From Purshia tridentata (taxonomy: Eukaryota; Streptophyta; Magnoliopsida; Rosales; Rosaceae): a stretch of 64,000 nucleotides of DNA. Of this stretch, positions 38,501 to 51,771 are shown in pieces (positions within the stretch are counted from its first letter, which is position 1; the number at the start of each line of letters is the position of its first letter). The stretch spans positions 1 to 64,000 of the forward strand of contig QANT01008174.1 in NCBI GenBank assembly GCA_003254885.1. The letters are read 5' to 3'. The position numbers and the translations under genes were made by a program. The notes under the pieces are model-generated. The model did no database searches, was not told where the DNA came from, and worked only from the letters and a program-made list of their open reading frames with translations.

Positions 38501-41500
38501 ATGATGTTTCCGTGCCTTCGTAACAAAAAAGGTGCTTCTTGAGGGCTAGAACGCTAATCCAAGTAACAAATTGGACTGAGCATGCGCCGAAATGACGTTT
38601 CCGCTCCTTCTAAACACGGAATGTGATTTGTTAGGCCTAGAATGCTAATCCAAGCATGTGAAAGCGCTTCCCCAAGTATTTCTTGCCAAACAATAACTTT
38701 TTGGTGCAACTTTGACCAAACTGTACTGAGTGTGCACAAAAATGACGTTTTCGTTCATTCTTAACGCCTAAAGTGGTTCTTTAGGGCTAGTAGGCTAATC
38801 GGGAAATTAGAAAGTGCTTCCCCATCTCTTTCTTGCAAACCGAGCACGTTTTGGTGCAATTTGGAAGAGGTTAGACAGAGTATGCATGAAAAGACATTTT
38901 TGTTCTATCCGCACACGAAATGTGCTTCTTTAGGCCGAGAACACTCATCCAAGAGTGAGAAAGTGCGTCCCTATGTCTTTCTTGCTAACCGGGCACATTT
39001 TGGTGCAACGTCAACCAAATCAAGCTCAGGGTGCACCCAAATAACGTTTTCATGCATTCGTAACACTTAAAGTTGTTCCTTAGGTCTAGAATGCTAATCG
39101 AGACATGAGAAACTGCTTCCCCCTATGTTTCTTGCCAACCGTGCACTTTTGGGTGCACTCAGACAAACTAGACTTAGAATGCACCGAAATGACGTTATAG
39201 TTCCTTCTAAACACGAAGTTCACTTCTTGAGGGCTAGAACGCTAATCCAAACAAGACAAAGTCGTTCCCCATGTCTTTCTTGCCAACCGAGCAAATTTTG
39301 GTGCAATGTTAACCCAAAATTGACTCAGTGTGCACTGAAATGATGTATTCGTGCATTCTTTGCACCTAATGTGGTTCTTTACGTCTAGAACGCTAATTGA
39401 GACATGAGAAAGTGCTTCCCAATGTCTCTGTCACCGATCAGGAATGTTTTGGTGTAACTTTAATCAAATCGGACTCAGTGTTCACCGAAATGACGTTTTC
39501 GTGCACTCGTTACACCTAAAGTGCTTCTTTAGGGTTAGCACGGTGATCGAGACATGAGAAAGTGCTTCCTCATGTCTTTCTTGTCAAGCAAGAATATTTT
39601 GGTGCAATTTGGGCAAATTTGGACTGAGTATGCAACGAAATGATGTTTTCACGCATTCTTAAAACATAAAGTGGTTCTTTAGGGCTAGCATGCTAATCGA
39701 GACATGAGAAAGTGTTTCCTCAACTCTTTCTGGCCAACCGGGCACGTTTTGATGCAAGTTACGCAAAAGTAGACTGAGTATGCACCGAAATGATGTTTTA
39801 GTTCTTTCTTAACACGAAATGTGTTTCTTAAGGTCTACAATGCTAATCCAAGCATGAGAACATGCTTCTTGCCAACCGAGCAAGATTTGGTGCAACTTTA
39901 ACCAAATTATACCCATTGTGTACTGAATTGACGTTTCTTGCATTTAATACCTAAAGTGGTTCATTCGGGTTAGAACGCCATAAGAAACAAGAGAAGGTGC
40001 TTCATAATGTCTTTATTGCTAACCGGGCACGTTTTGAAGCAACTTAATCCAAATTAGATTAAGTATGCACTGCAATGATGTTTTAGGGCGTTCGTAACAA
40101 AAAATGTGCTTCTTGAGGGCTAGAACGCTAATCCAAGCACGAGAAAGTGCCTCCCAATATCTAATTTCTTGCCAACCAAGCACACTTTGGCGGCAAATTG
40201 GATTGAGTATGTGCAGAAATGACGTTTCCGCTCCTTCTAAACACGGAATGTGCTTTGTTAGGGATAGAATGATAATCCAAGCATGAGCAAGCGCTTCCCC
40301 ATGTCTTTCTTGCCAATCGATAACTTTTTCGTGCAACTTTCGCCAAACTGTACTGAGTGTGCACCGAAATGACGTTTTCGTACATTCTTAACACTTAAAG
40401 TAGTTTTTTAGGGCAAGCACGTTAATCGAGGCATGAGAAAGTGCTTCCTCATGTCTTTCTTGCCAACCGGGCACGTTTTGATGCAATTTACTCAAAAGTG
40501 GACTGAGTATGCACCACAATGATGTTTTAGCTCTTTCTTAACACTAAATGTGCTTCTTGAGGTCTAGAATGCTCATCCAAGCATGAGAACGTGCTTCTTG
40601 CCAACCTAGGACGATTTGGTGCAACTTTAACCAAATTGTACACAGTGTACACTAAAATGACGTTTCATGCATTCTTAACACCTAAAGTGGTTCACTCAGG
40701 TTAGAACGCCAATCCAAACAAGAGAAGGTGCTTCCTAATGTCTTTATTGCCAACCGGGCATGTTTTGAAGCAATTTAAATGAAATTAGATTGAGTATGCA
40801 TCGAAATGATGCTTTCGTGCCTTCATAACAAAAAAACGTGCTTCTTGAGGGCTAGAACGCTAATCCAAGCACGAGAAAGTGCTTCCCCATATCTAATTTC
40901 TTGCCAACCGGGCACGTTTTGTTGGAAAATTGGACGAAATTGGGCTGATTATGCGCTGAAATGACATTTCCCCTCCTTCTAAATGCGGACTGTGCTTCGT
41001 TAGGGCTACAATGCTAATCCAAGCATGAGAAAGCGCTTCCCCATGTTTTTCTTGCCAACCGATAACTCTATGGTGCCACTTTGGCCAAACTGTACCGAGT
41101 GTGCACCGAAATGACGTTTTCGTTCATTCTTAACACCTAAAGTGGTTCTTGAAGGCTAGCACGCTAATCGGGACATTAGAAAGTGCTTCCTCATCTCTTT
41201 CTTGCCAACCGGGCATGTTTTGGTGCAATTTGGAAGAGGTTAGATTGAGTATGCACGAAATGACATTTTTGTTCTATCCTCATGCGAAATGTGCTTCTTT
41301 AGGCCTTGAACGCTAATCCAAGCGTGAGAAAGTGCTTCCCTATGTGTCTGTTGCCAACTGTACACATTTTGGTGCAACTTCAACCAAATTTCACTCAGCG
41401 TGCACCCAAATGACGTTTTCATGCATTCTTAACACCTAAAGTTGTTCCTTAGGTCTAGAACGCTAATCGAGACACGAGAAACTGCTTCCCCATGTGTTTC

Positions 41501-44500
41501 TTGCCAACCGAGAACTTTTGGATGCAATTGGACGAACTAGACTTAGAATGCACCGAAATGACGTTGTAGTTCCTTCTGAACGCTAATCCAAACAAGAGAA
41601 AGTGCTTCCCCATGTCTTTCTTGCCAACCGAGCACGTTTTGGTGCAATGTTAACCCAAATTTGAATCAGTGTGCACTGAAATGACATTTTTGTGCACTTG
41701 TTACACCTAAATTCCTTCTTTAGGGTCAGCACGCTAATCGAGACATAGAAAAGTGCTTCCTTATGTATTTTTTGCCAAGCAAGAACGTTTTGGTCCAATT
41801 TGGGCGAATTTGGACTGAGTATGCACCGAAATGTTGTTTTCACGCATTCTTAACACCTAAAGTGGTTCTTTAGGGCTAGCACGCTAATCGAGACATGAGA
41901 AAGTGCTTCCTCATGTCTTTCTTGCCAACCGGGCACGTTTTGGTGCAATTTATGCGAAAGTAGACTGCGTATGCACCGAAATGATGTTTTAGTTCATTCT
42001 TAACACGAAATGTGCTTCTTGAGGCCTAGAATGCGAATCCAAGCATGAGAACGTGCTTCTTGCCAATGAAGCACGATTTGGTGCAACTTTAACCAAATTG
42101 TACACAGTGTGCACTGAATGGATGTTTCATGCTTTCTTAACACCTAAAGTAGTTCATTTGGGTTAGAACGCCAAGCCAAATGAGCGAAGGTGCTTCATAA
42201 TGTCTTTATTGCCGACCAGGCACGTTTTGATGTAACTTAATCGAAATTAGATTGAGTATGCACCGAAATGATTTTTTCACGCATCCGTAACAAAAAATGT
42301 GCTTTTTGAGGGCTAGAACGCTAATCCAACCACGAGAACTTGATTCCCTATGTCTAATTTCTTGCCAATCGACCACACTTCTAGCAGTATATTGGACGAA
42401 AGTGGAATGAGTATACGCTAAAATGACGTTTCCGCTCCTTTTAAACACGGAATGTGCTTCGTTAGGGCTAAAATGCTAATCCAAGCATGAGAAAGTGCTT
42501 TTCCATGTCTTTCTTGCCAACCAATGATTTTTTGGTGCTACTTTGGCCAAACTGTACTGAGTGTGCATCGAAATGACGTTTTCGTTCATTCTTAACACCT
42601 AAAGTGGTTTTTTAGGGCTAGCATGCTAATCGGGACATTAGAAAGTGCCTCATCATCTCTTTCTTGCCAACCAAGCACGTTTTAGTGCAATTTCGAAGAG
42701 GTTAGACTGGGTATGCACGAAAAGATATTTTTGTTCTGTCCTCACCCATAATGTGCTTCTTTAGGTCTAGAATGCTAATCCAAGCGTGAGAAAGTGCTTC
42801 CGTTTGTCTTTCTTGCCGACCAGGCACGTTTTGGTGTAACGTCAACCAAATTGCACTCGGTATGCACCCAAATGACGTTTTCGTCCATTCTTAACACTTA
42901 AGGTTGTTCTTAGGTCTAGAACGCTAATCGAGACACGAGAAACTGCTTCCCCATATGTTTCTTGCCAACCGGGCACTTTTGGGTGCAATTGGACGAATTA
43001 GACTTAGAATGCACCGAAATGACGTTGCAGTTCCTTCGGAATGCTAATCCAAATGAGAGAAAGTGCTTCCCCATGTCTTTCTTGCCAACCGAGCACGTTT
43101 TGGTGCAACGTTAACCCAAATTTGACTCAATGTGCACTGAAATGACGTATTCGTGCATTCTTAGCACCTAAAGTGGTTCTTTACAGCTAGAACGCAAATC
43201 GAGACATTAGAAAGTGCTTCCCAATGTCTGTGTCACCAATCGGGAATGTTTTAGTGCAACTTTAATCAAATCAGACTCAGTGTGGACCGAAATGACGTTT
43301 TCGTGCACCCAATACACCTAAAATGCTTCTTTAGGGTTAGCACTCTAATCGAGACAGGAGAAAGTGCATCCTCATGTCTTTCTTGCCAAGCAGGTACATT
43401 TTGGTGCAATTCGAGCAAATTTTGACTGTGTATGCACCGAAATGATGTTTTCGCGCATTCTTGACAGTTGAAGTAGTTCTTTAGGGGAAGCACGCTAATC
43501 GAGACATGAGAAAGTGCTTCCTCATGTCTTTCTTACCAACTGGGCACGTTTTGTTGCAATTTACGTGAAAGTAGACTGAGTATGCACCGAAACGATGTTT
43601 TAGTTCTTTATTAACACGAAATGTGCTTCTTGAGGTCTAGAATGCTAATCCAAGCATGAGAACGTGCTTCTTGCCAACCGAGCACGATTTGGTACAACTT
43701 TCACGAAATTGTACACAGTGTGCACCAAAATGATGTTTGATGCACTCTTAACACCTAAAGTGGTTAATTCGGTTTAGAACGTCGATGCAAACAAGAGAAG
43801 GTGCTTCCTAATGTCTTTATTGCCAACCGGGCACATTTTGATGCAATTTAAACGAAATTAGATTGAGTATGCACTGAACTGTTGTTTTCGTGCGTTCTTA
43901 ACAAAAAACGTGCTTCTTCAAGGCTAGAACACTAATCCAAGCACAAGAAAGTGCTTCGCCATATCTAATTTCTCCTCAACCAGGCACGTTTTGCTGGAAA
44001 ATTGGACGAAATTGGACTGATAATGCATTGAAATGACGTTTCCGCTCCTTCTAAACACGGAATGTACTTCTTTAGGGTTAGATTCCTAATTCAGGCATGA
44101 GAAAGCGCTTCCCCTTGTCTTTCTTGCAACCGATAACTTTTTGGTGGAACTTTAACCAAACTGTACTGAGTGAGCAATGAAATGACGTTTTCGTTCATTC
44201 TTAATACCTAAAGTGGTTCTTTCGGGCTAGCACGCTAATCGAGACATGAAAAAGTGTTTCCTCTTGTCTTTCTTGCCAAGCAAGAACGTTTTAGTGCAAT
44301 TTGGACGAATTTGGGCTGAGTATGCACCGAAATGATTTTTTCGTGCATTCTTAACACCTAAAATGGTTCTTTAGGGCTAGCATACTAATCGAGACATGAG
44401 AAAGTGCTTCCTCGTGTCTTTCTTGTCAACCGGGCACGTTTTGATGCAATTTACCCAAAAGTAGACTGAGTATGCACTGAAACGATATTTTAGTTCTTTC

Positions 44501-44639
44501 TTGACACTACATGTGCTTCTTGAGGTCTAGAATGCTAATCCAAGCATGAGAACGTGCTTTTTGCCAACCGAGCACGATTTGGTGTAACTTTCACCAAATT
44601 GTACATAGTGTGCGCCGAAATGATGTTTCATGTACTCTT
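32497..44639 (-). repeat. 150-bp satellite array, inverted, 11-mer HOR type (block 3)
   Basis: About 81 monomers on the minus strand, with the same eleven variants in the same order when read backward. Nearly full runs lie at about 32500-33960 and about 34970-36310. A full period between A monomers runs from about 42075 to 43680 (about 1.6 kb, with part of E missing). Sequence types match block 2, so this is the same HOR family turned round. The block is cut by the solo LTR at 44640. Confidence 0.93.
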
Positions 44640-46380
44640 TTTGTATGTTTTATTAGAGCAAAATAAAGTATCAAAATCAGAGCTCTAATTTACTCGCAAG
44701 TGCACGAGTCGTGAAGTTGCAAGACATGCAAATAACGAGGTCAATCCCTCAGAGAATAGTATTGATGTGTAAATTACTGCCTTAACTAATTTCAATTAAA
44801 CCAAACACTACTCACACACACAATCAGGGGGTTTGAAATGGTTTAGTAACTAATAAAAATAACATGCAAGAAAGTAGACAGAAATCAATATAACTGAAGC
44901 ACTAGGGTTTAGATTACACCACTAGCACACTACCTTCCATTCCTATGGATTCCATCCAATCAATAACATGTATGTTCATAAAGTTTGACTACCAAAAGCT
45001 TTGGCTATTTCCTTTTGGCATTATACCTTCCTTATGCATGTACTAAAAGCTTATCAGGCCTACCCTAGCAAGTTAATGTGCATGTTCCTAGATAAACTAG
45101 GGCAATCACCCATGCATGAGTCATTAAGTTCTATGAAGATGTCAAATATATAGACCACCATTCCAAAACGATGTACACGGTGCTAATCTATGATCCCTTC
45201 ACCCAAAGATATTTCTTAGGATATCTTCATGTTGCCTATTGAAATTATCATCCTTTCGAGCTTATTTAATTTCACAATATAATCTAGATGCATTTAACCT
45301 AAGGTGATCAGTAAAAGGTGCTACACAAATAGAATCAATTTAAACAGAGATCCAAGATTTATAAACATACATGTATTGAAATTCAGCAATCCATAAGAAA
45401 ATTAGGTAGCATGACTAAGGCTTCATCCTAGCCGTAGCTGTAAGTTTAGCTAGACATACTCAACAATAGAATCCTTAAAAGCATAATTAAAACAAAAGAA
45501 AATAGAGAAGGAAAAAGGAAAGCAAGCCATGGGCAGCAAGGTGCAGCAGTGACAAGGCAGCTAGACGGCTTCACTGCGACGCTGGTGGTGCACAGCAGCA
45601 AGGGCAACAGCCCCTCTCCCTTGGACGACATCGGCAAGGACTTGGCAAGGCCAAGCTTCCTCTCCTATTGGCTGGCAGAATTCCCCTCTCTTCCCTCTCT
45701 CTAAATTCTGAGTTTCTGTGCAAAAGTCAATCCCCCAATTCTGAAATATAATGGGGTTTATATAGGAAGGCTTTCTTTGGAGAAGAGGGAAAAGGAAAGC
45801 ACTAAAAGTCAGGTTTTGGAGGCTAGGGTTTTGTGGCTACCCAAAGGCCTTGGCCCATAAGCACATGCGGCTGCCCCCAGGGTTTTTAATCCCTTGGGCT
45901 TGTGGCACTTAAGCCCACTCCCCCTTGCGCATGAATCTGGAGTGATTTACTTGACTCTTGGCCCAATTGACTTCATGTAGGAAGGCCCACTACTCTTTAG
46001 AAGCTTCTGGAACACTTCCCTTCATATTTCATAATTCCCCTACGAAATGATTTCAACTCGGATTTTGCTTTCCCAGTTCAATTAGGATTTATCTTTCCTA
46101 GTCGAACTAGGATTCCTCATTTTTGGCCTTGGATATTGATGGTTTTCCTGATTTGACTAGGGTTCCCTGTTTGAGTAAGATTTCAGCTCTCCTAGTTCCA
46201 TCAGTTTCCCTAGTTTGATAATGAAATGTCTGAAAACAGCTCTTTTGGCTTCTGTTTCCTCATTTACTCTAGAATACCTACAAAACACTAAAACAAAACA
46301 AAAGCACACGAAACGCCAAGTTCTAGCGTTCTAATTTAAGGAGTTAGCATAAGAAAGTGTGCAAAAATGCACACTTAACA
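44640..46380 (-). mobile_element. solo LTR, Ty3/gypsy Athila/Tat type (fossil)
   Basis: A single LTR of about 1.74 kb within inverted satellite. The host sequence ACTCTT appears on both sides (44634-44639 and 46381-46386), consistent with a target-site duplication. It shares with the LTR at 52898-54800 the outer end (ACACTTAACA against ACACTCAACA), the U5-like block with ACTCGCAAGTGCACGA and CAAATAACGAGGTC (about 44690-44760), a TATA-type motif (CCTATATAAACC on the minus strand, 45753-45766) and CTAGTC..ACTAGG words (about 46075-46210). It is a remnant left by LTR-LTR recombination and has no internal region. Age cannot be set from an LTR pair. Confidence 0.8.
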
Positions 46381-48416
46381 ACTCTTAACACCTAAAGTGG
46401 TTCATTCAGGTTAGAACGCCAATCCAAACAAGAGAAGGTGCTTCCTAATGTCTTTATTGCCAACCGGGCACATTTTGATGCAATTTAAACGAAATTAGAT
46501 TGAGTATGCACCGAATTGATGTTTTCGTGCGTTCTTAACAAAAAAAAGTGCTTCTTGAGGGCTAGAACGCTAATCCAAGCCGAGAAAGTGCTTTCCCATA
46601 TCTAATTTCTTGCCAATTGGGCACGTTTTGATGGAAAACTGGACGAAATTGGACTGAGTATGCGCTGAAATGACGTTTTCCCTTCATCTAACACAAAATG
46701 TGCTTCTTTGGGGCAAGAATGCTAATCCAAGCATGAAAAACCGCTTCCCCATGTCTTTCTTGCTAACAGATAACTTTTTGGTGCAACTTTAACCAAACTG
46801 TACTGAGTGTCCACCGAAATGACGTTTTCGTTCATTCTTAAAACCTAAACTGGTTTTTAGGGCTAGCACGCTAATCGAGACATTAGAAAGTGCTTCCTCA
46901 TCTCTTTCTTGCCAACCGGGCACGTTTTGGTGCAATTAGGACTAAGTTAGACTGAGTATGCATAAAAAGACATTTTTGTTCTATTCTCACAAAAAATGTG
47001 CTTCTTTAGGCCTAGCACGCTAATCCAAGATTGAGAAAGTGCTTCCTTATGTCTTTCTTGCCAACCGAGCATGTTTTGGTGCAACGTCAACCAAATTGCA
47101 CTCAGCGTGCACCGAAATGACGTTTTCGTGCATTCTTAACACTTAAAGTTGTTCCCCAGGTCTAGAATGCTAATCGAGACACGAGAAACTGCTTCCCCAT
47201 GTGTTTCTTGACAACCGGGCACTTTTGGATGCAATCGGACGAACTAGACTTAGAATGCACTGAAATGACGTTGTAGTTCCTTCTGAACACGAAATGCACT
47301 TCTTGAGGGCTAGAACGCTAATCCAAACTAGTGACAGTGCTTCCCCATGTCTTTCTTGCCAACCGAGCACGTTTTGGTGCAACGTTAACCCAAATTTGAC
47401 TCAGTGTGCACTGAAATGACGTATTCGTGGATTTTTAGCACCTAATGTGGTTCTTTACAGCTAGAGCGCTAATCGAGACATGAGAAAGTGCTTCCCAATG
47501 TCTTTCTCGCCGATCGAGAATGTTTTGGTGTAACTTTAACCAAATAAGACTCAGTGTGCACTGAAATGACGTTTTCGTACACTCGTTACACCTAAAGTTC
47601 TTCTTTAGGGTTAGCACACAAATCGAGTCATGAGAAAGTGTTTCCTCATGTCTTTCTTGCCAAGCAAGAACATTTTCGTGCAATTTTGATGAATTTGGAC
47701 TAAGTATGCACCGAAATGATGTTTTCGTGCATTCTTAACTCCTAAAGTGGTTCTTTAGGGCTAGCATGCTAATCGAGACATGAGAAAGTGCTTCCTCATG
47801 TCTTTCTTTCCAACCGGGCACGTTTTGATGCACATTAAACGAAAGTAGACTAAGTATGCACCGTAATGATGTTTTAGTTTTTTCTTAACACGAAATGTGC
47901 TTCTTGAGGTCTAGAATGCTAATCCAAGCATGAGAACGTGCTTCTCGCCAACCGAGCATGATTTGGTGCAACTGTAACCAAATTATACACATTGTGCACT
48001 GAAATGACGTTTCATGCACTCTTAGCAGCTAAACTGGTTCATTCGAGTCAGAATGCCAATCCAAACAAGAGAAGGTGCTTCCCAATGTCTTCACTGCCAA
48101 CCGGGCAAGTTTTGATGCAATTTAAACAAAATTAGATTGGGTATGCACCGAAAGGATGTTTTTGTGCGTTCTTAACAAAAAACGTGCTTCTTGAGGGCTA
48201 GAACGCTAATCCAAGCACAAGAAAGTGCTTCCCCATATCTAATTTCTTGCCAACCGGGCACGTTTTGGTGGAAAATTAGACGAAATTAGACTAATTATGC
48301 GCCAAAATGAAGTTTCCGCTCCTTCTAAACACGGAATGTGCTTCTTTAGGGCTAGAATGCTAGTCCAAGTATGAGAAAGCGCTTCCCCATATCTTTCTTG
48401 CCAACCGGTCGCTTTT
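46381..48416 (-). repeat. 150-bp satellite array, inverted, 11-mer HOR type (block 4)
   Basis: Continuation of block 3 after the solo LTR, about 14 monomers: K, J, I, H, G, F, E, D, C, B, A, K, J and part of I read along the plus strand. It ends inside an I monomer (CTTGCCAACCGGTCGCTTTTT) where the LTR element begins. Confidence 0.93.
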
Positions 48417-49889
48417 TAACAAATGACTGCTTCTTAACAAATGAATTCATGTATGTGGCTAGTATCAATTATCACAAGCAAAGCACATATATCAGTCATT
48501 CATCGAATTCAAGTGATAGCTACAATGCATACCTTACTTTTCCATTGTCCTCTATATTATCCTTTGCATAAACCCATGTGTTAGATAAACAGTCAAGATA
48601 AGTTATATACAAGTTAAATTCAACTCCAATCATCACTAGGCATACTCTCAGCAATAAACACTCAGAAATTGGTTTGATTTTTGTGCTCTCAGGTAATGTG
48701 AGAATAATATATACAAGTTCACATATTAGCATTGAATAAACAAGGCATAAATAGATAGAGTGTGATCTCATGAATGAATGCCAATGAACTTGAAATGGAA
48801 TCACTAGTCATATGCTTCTCTCTTATTCAATCTCCACACCAAAGGATTACACCTTACCTTGGATCATAAAGGACTTTTATGGGTTAAAATGAATGCTTAG
48901 GTTTAGGTGTGGTATTGAAATGAAAGGAAAACACAATGGCTAGTACTATGGAATTTGTAACATAGTTAGGGCAAACCTTGCTTATTTGCATTTCACAACT
49001 TGAATTTTGAACTTTTCGCTCTCTTTTTCACTGGCCTTTTGCTTCTTCTTTTGTTAGCTTGTTCTTTTTTTTCTTTCTTGGCATCGGCATAGTCTTTTGA
49101 GCACTTCTTCTTCTCTTTTGCTTCAAGTCATGCATAATCACTTTATTTTGCACCCTCTAATTCTTATGTAACCAAAAACCATAGTATAAGGGTAAACAGG
49201 ATAGGGAGTGTAACTCCCCCAAACTTAGGGTTAAGTACGGGTGTTTGGTGGCAAAGAAAAGGCTAAATTAAGGCTCAAAGTGGCTAGCTAGTGGTAAACA
49301 CAATGTGGTTGGCTTTTCAGCTACAAGGGTAAAGAGCCTAAGATCATCTCCTTGGCACAATGTAATCTTTGAATGCTTCAAATAGAATAAAAGAGAAGTT
49401 CTAAAAAAATGATTCAAATTATGTGCATTTCAAGTGTATGACCAAATGAATGAATAATGAGATCAAACAACAACTTAAATGACATGAATAAGATTACAAT
49501 GGCACGCACACTCAAGAATTAAAGAACAGGCTCAATAGCTCACATAGGTCGTAAGTCTACTCTAACAAGTATAAAACACACTTAAAATGCAAATCACCAC
49601 ACAAGTTCATGAAAAGGAAACATAGATCACATGGAGTTATAAATTAAAAATGTAACATCAAGTGAACAAGGTGAATAGTGATAACTTTTGCAAGGCTAAC
49701 AATGCAAGTGTACAGCCATACAATCATGTCAAGTGTTGGGAATCTTTAAAAACACATGTTGCAAGAACCCTAGAGAGTTAAATCCAAACTGAAATTGAAT
49801 CAACACTCACGGAGTTGCATTTTAATTTAGTACCCAGAAGGGCAACCCTAATGCAATTAGGATTGGTTCTTAGGGTTTTTGGACTCTAA

Positions 49890-50149
49890 AACAAGAGATT
49901 TTGTTTTTTTTTTTTAAGTGGGGCTATTTTAAATGGTATAAAATTTCCTTTACATTTCTTACTAAAATGTTAGAGGCACTTTTTTTCTGTCCCTAATATG
50001 GATAGAGGCACTTTGTTTCTGTTGCAATTTTTTTTTTTTATAAACATAAAGGCGATTTCCAAATTATGCCTCTACATTTATAAAATTTGAGGCGCTTCTC
50101 CTAAATCGCCTCTACTTCAGTGCCCCTATTGCTCATTTTTCTTGTAGTG
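49890..50149 (-). mobile_element. CACTA transposon end, fragment
   Basis: On the minus strand from 50149 it begins CACTACAAGAAAAATGAGC, a typical plant CACTA terminal repeat, followed by subterminal words TAGAGGCG, GCGCCTC, TAGAGGC and GTGCCTCTA in both orientations. The other end was not found, so the left limit is a guess from where the subterminal words stop. It lies inside the non-coding part of the LTR element. It has no coding content. Confidence 0.65.
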
Positions 50150-50224
50150 ATACAGTGCCCTCAATGTATAAGAGATAAACTACATGCATGCTCATTAAAG
50201 TAAGGAAAGTAAGCAAAACCCCAT

Positions 50225-50245
50225 CCCCCCNCCCCCCCCCCCCCC
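50225..50245. other. poly-C run with one undetermined base
   Basis: About 20 C residues with an N at 50231. The run length is probably unreliable in the assembly. Confidence 0.8.
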
Positions 50246-50407
50246 TTAAAAAAAAGGAAATTTAACACACAAACAAACAAATAAAAACTGAAAGCACTAG
50301 AATTGTCTCCAATGAAGCAAGAATGAAATAAAAAGTGTTTACGAGCTCAAGTGGAAGTGTTGTGCGTGGCTGGTCCTTCCTTGAGCTTCCATCTTCCCAA
50401 AACGTGG

Positions 50408-50603
50408 GTTGCCTCCCAAAAGCGCTTGCTTTTCCGTCTTCAGCCAGACGTTGCTATGTCCCCTTACTTGCGACTTCTCTTGCTTCTTCTAGATCCCATG
50501 GTGCTGTTGCCTCCCAAAAGCGCTTGCTTTTCCGTCTTCAGCTAGACGTTGCTATGTCCCCTTACTTGTGACTTCTCTTGCTTCTTCTAGATCCCATGGT
50601 GCT
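50408..50603. repeat. 98-bp tandem duplication
   Basis: Two copies (50408-50505 and 50506-50603), each with GTTGCCTCCCAAAAGCGCTT at the start and TAGATCCCATGGTGCT at the end, nearly identical. It lies in the LTR element next to the protease-like region. Confidence 0.85.
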
Positions 50604-50624
50604 GCTCTCGACTTCCTCTCTAGC

Positions 50625-51065
50625 TCAGCACCTTGAAGTCTCTCTCAGCTCCACCTTTTCCTCTTTAATCTTCGCTTCTTCTTCGTCTTGTGGGATGTCT
50701 TCAGTGACTTGAAATGACTCAATTATTCCCATGTGCGTGAAACTCACCATCATGGTTCTTGATCTGAACTCCATCCCAACGGTGCACAAGAATGGCCTCC
50801 CAAGAATAAGAGTGGAGCAATCAGCTAATCTTGGCACATCAAGAACTATGAAATCGGCTGGAACAAGGAGTCCCTTGCAATTCACAAGCACATCCACAAG
50901 CTTCCCAACGGGCATAGAAGTAGTCGAGTTTCCAAAACCAATATGGTACTCATATTCGTGCAAGTCAGTTTGTTTGCATCCAAGGTCATTGAAAATATGC
51001 AAGGAAATTATGTTAATCGCGGACCCATCGTCAAGTAGTACTCTCTCGAACACACAATCACCCAC
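50625..51065 (-). pseudogene. retroviral-type aspartic protease region of the LTR element (fossil)
   Basis: The minus-strand frame contains LLDDGSAINIISL, the plant gypsy form of the protease active-site region (usual form D.GA..N.I), and further on VLVNCKGLLVPADFIVLDVP and LILGRPFL, matching the ILGRPFL flap-end motif of gypsy proteases. It follows the gag-like region in the expected order. Part of a broken element; not expected to be active. Confidence 0.75.
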
Positions 51066-51771
51066 GATGCATGATATGATCAGCGGCCCAGGATCCCTCT
51101 TCTTTTTCAGAAATTGTTCAAATAAGTACCCCTTGATTCAATTTGAAACTTCGGCCTCTCCTTCTTTTACTTTGTCTTCGATTGCTCTCAGCTCCCTTAA
51201 TGTGCGTGGGAACTGCTTGATGAACTCCATAGGCTCGGGCTGAGATTCCTCACTTGGTTCTTCTTCGTTCATGGAAGGGACTTTCATCTTCCTCATCATC
51301 AGAAATAATTATCACTTCATGAACCTTCTTCTTCCCTACTCTTCTTCCACGAAGCACCCTCTTGGTTTGCATCCAAACCACATTTACATTTTCAGTCTCT
51401 GGGTTGACAACGGCTTGGCTAGTTAACTTCCCATGCTCTCTTTGTCCTACAATGTTTGCAATCTGCCCCATTTGCACTTCTAGACTCGCAATGGCCCTGG
51501 AATTAGCTTGAAATTGCTGCTCAGTTCTTTGCATGAATGTGTTGGTGCTTTGAGCAAGTCAGGTGGTGTTTTGAGCAATTTGTGCAATCTTGCTCTCCAA
51601 GCTAGTCTTTTCGGCATTAGGATGGACATATGGCTGCACAGGTGCGCTTCCACTAGCTTGCTGCCCATTATTGTTGCTCCACCTCATGTTAGGATGATTC
51701 CTCCACCCCGGATAATAAGTGTTTGGAAACGGCTCTCCTTGGCTTCTTTGGAAATTTCCTAGTTGATTTAC

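Noticed and set aside
45446-45637. Minus-strand frame of 63 codons in the solo LTR
   Set aside because: Low-complexity, no homology, within LTR DNA; the related LTR does not keep it.
50731-51243. Plus-strand open frame of 170 codons
   Set aside because: It is antisense to the protease-like region of the LTR element, which has recognisable motifs on the minus strand.
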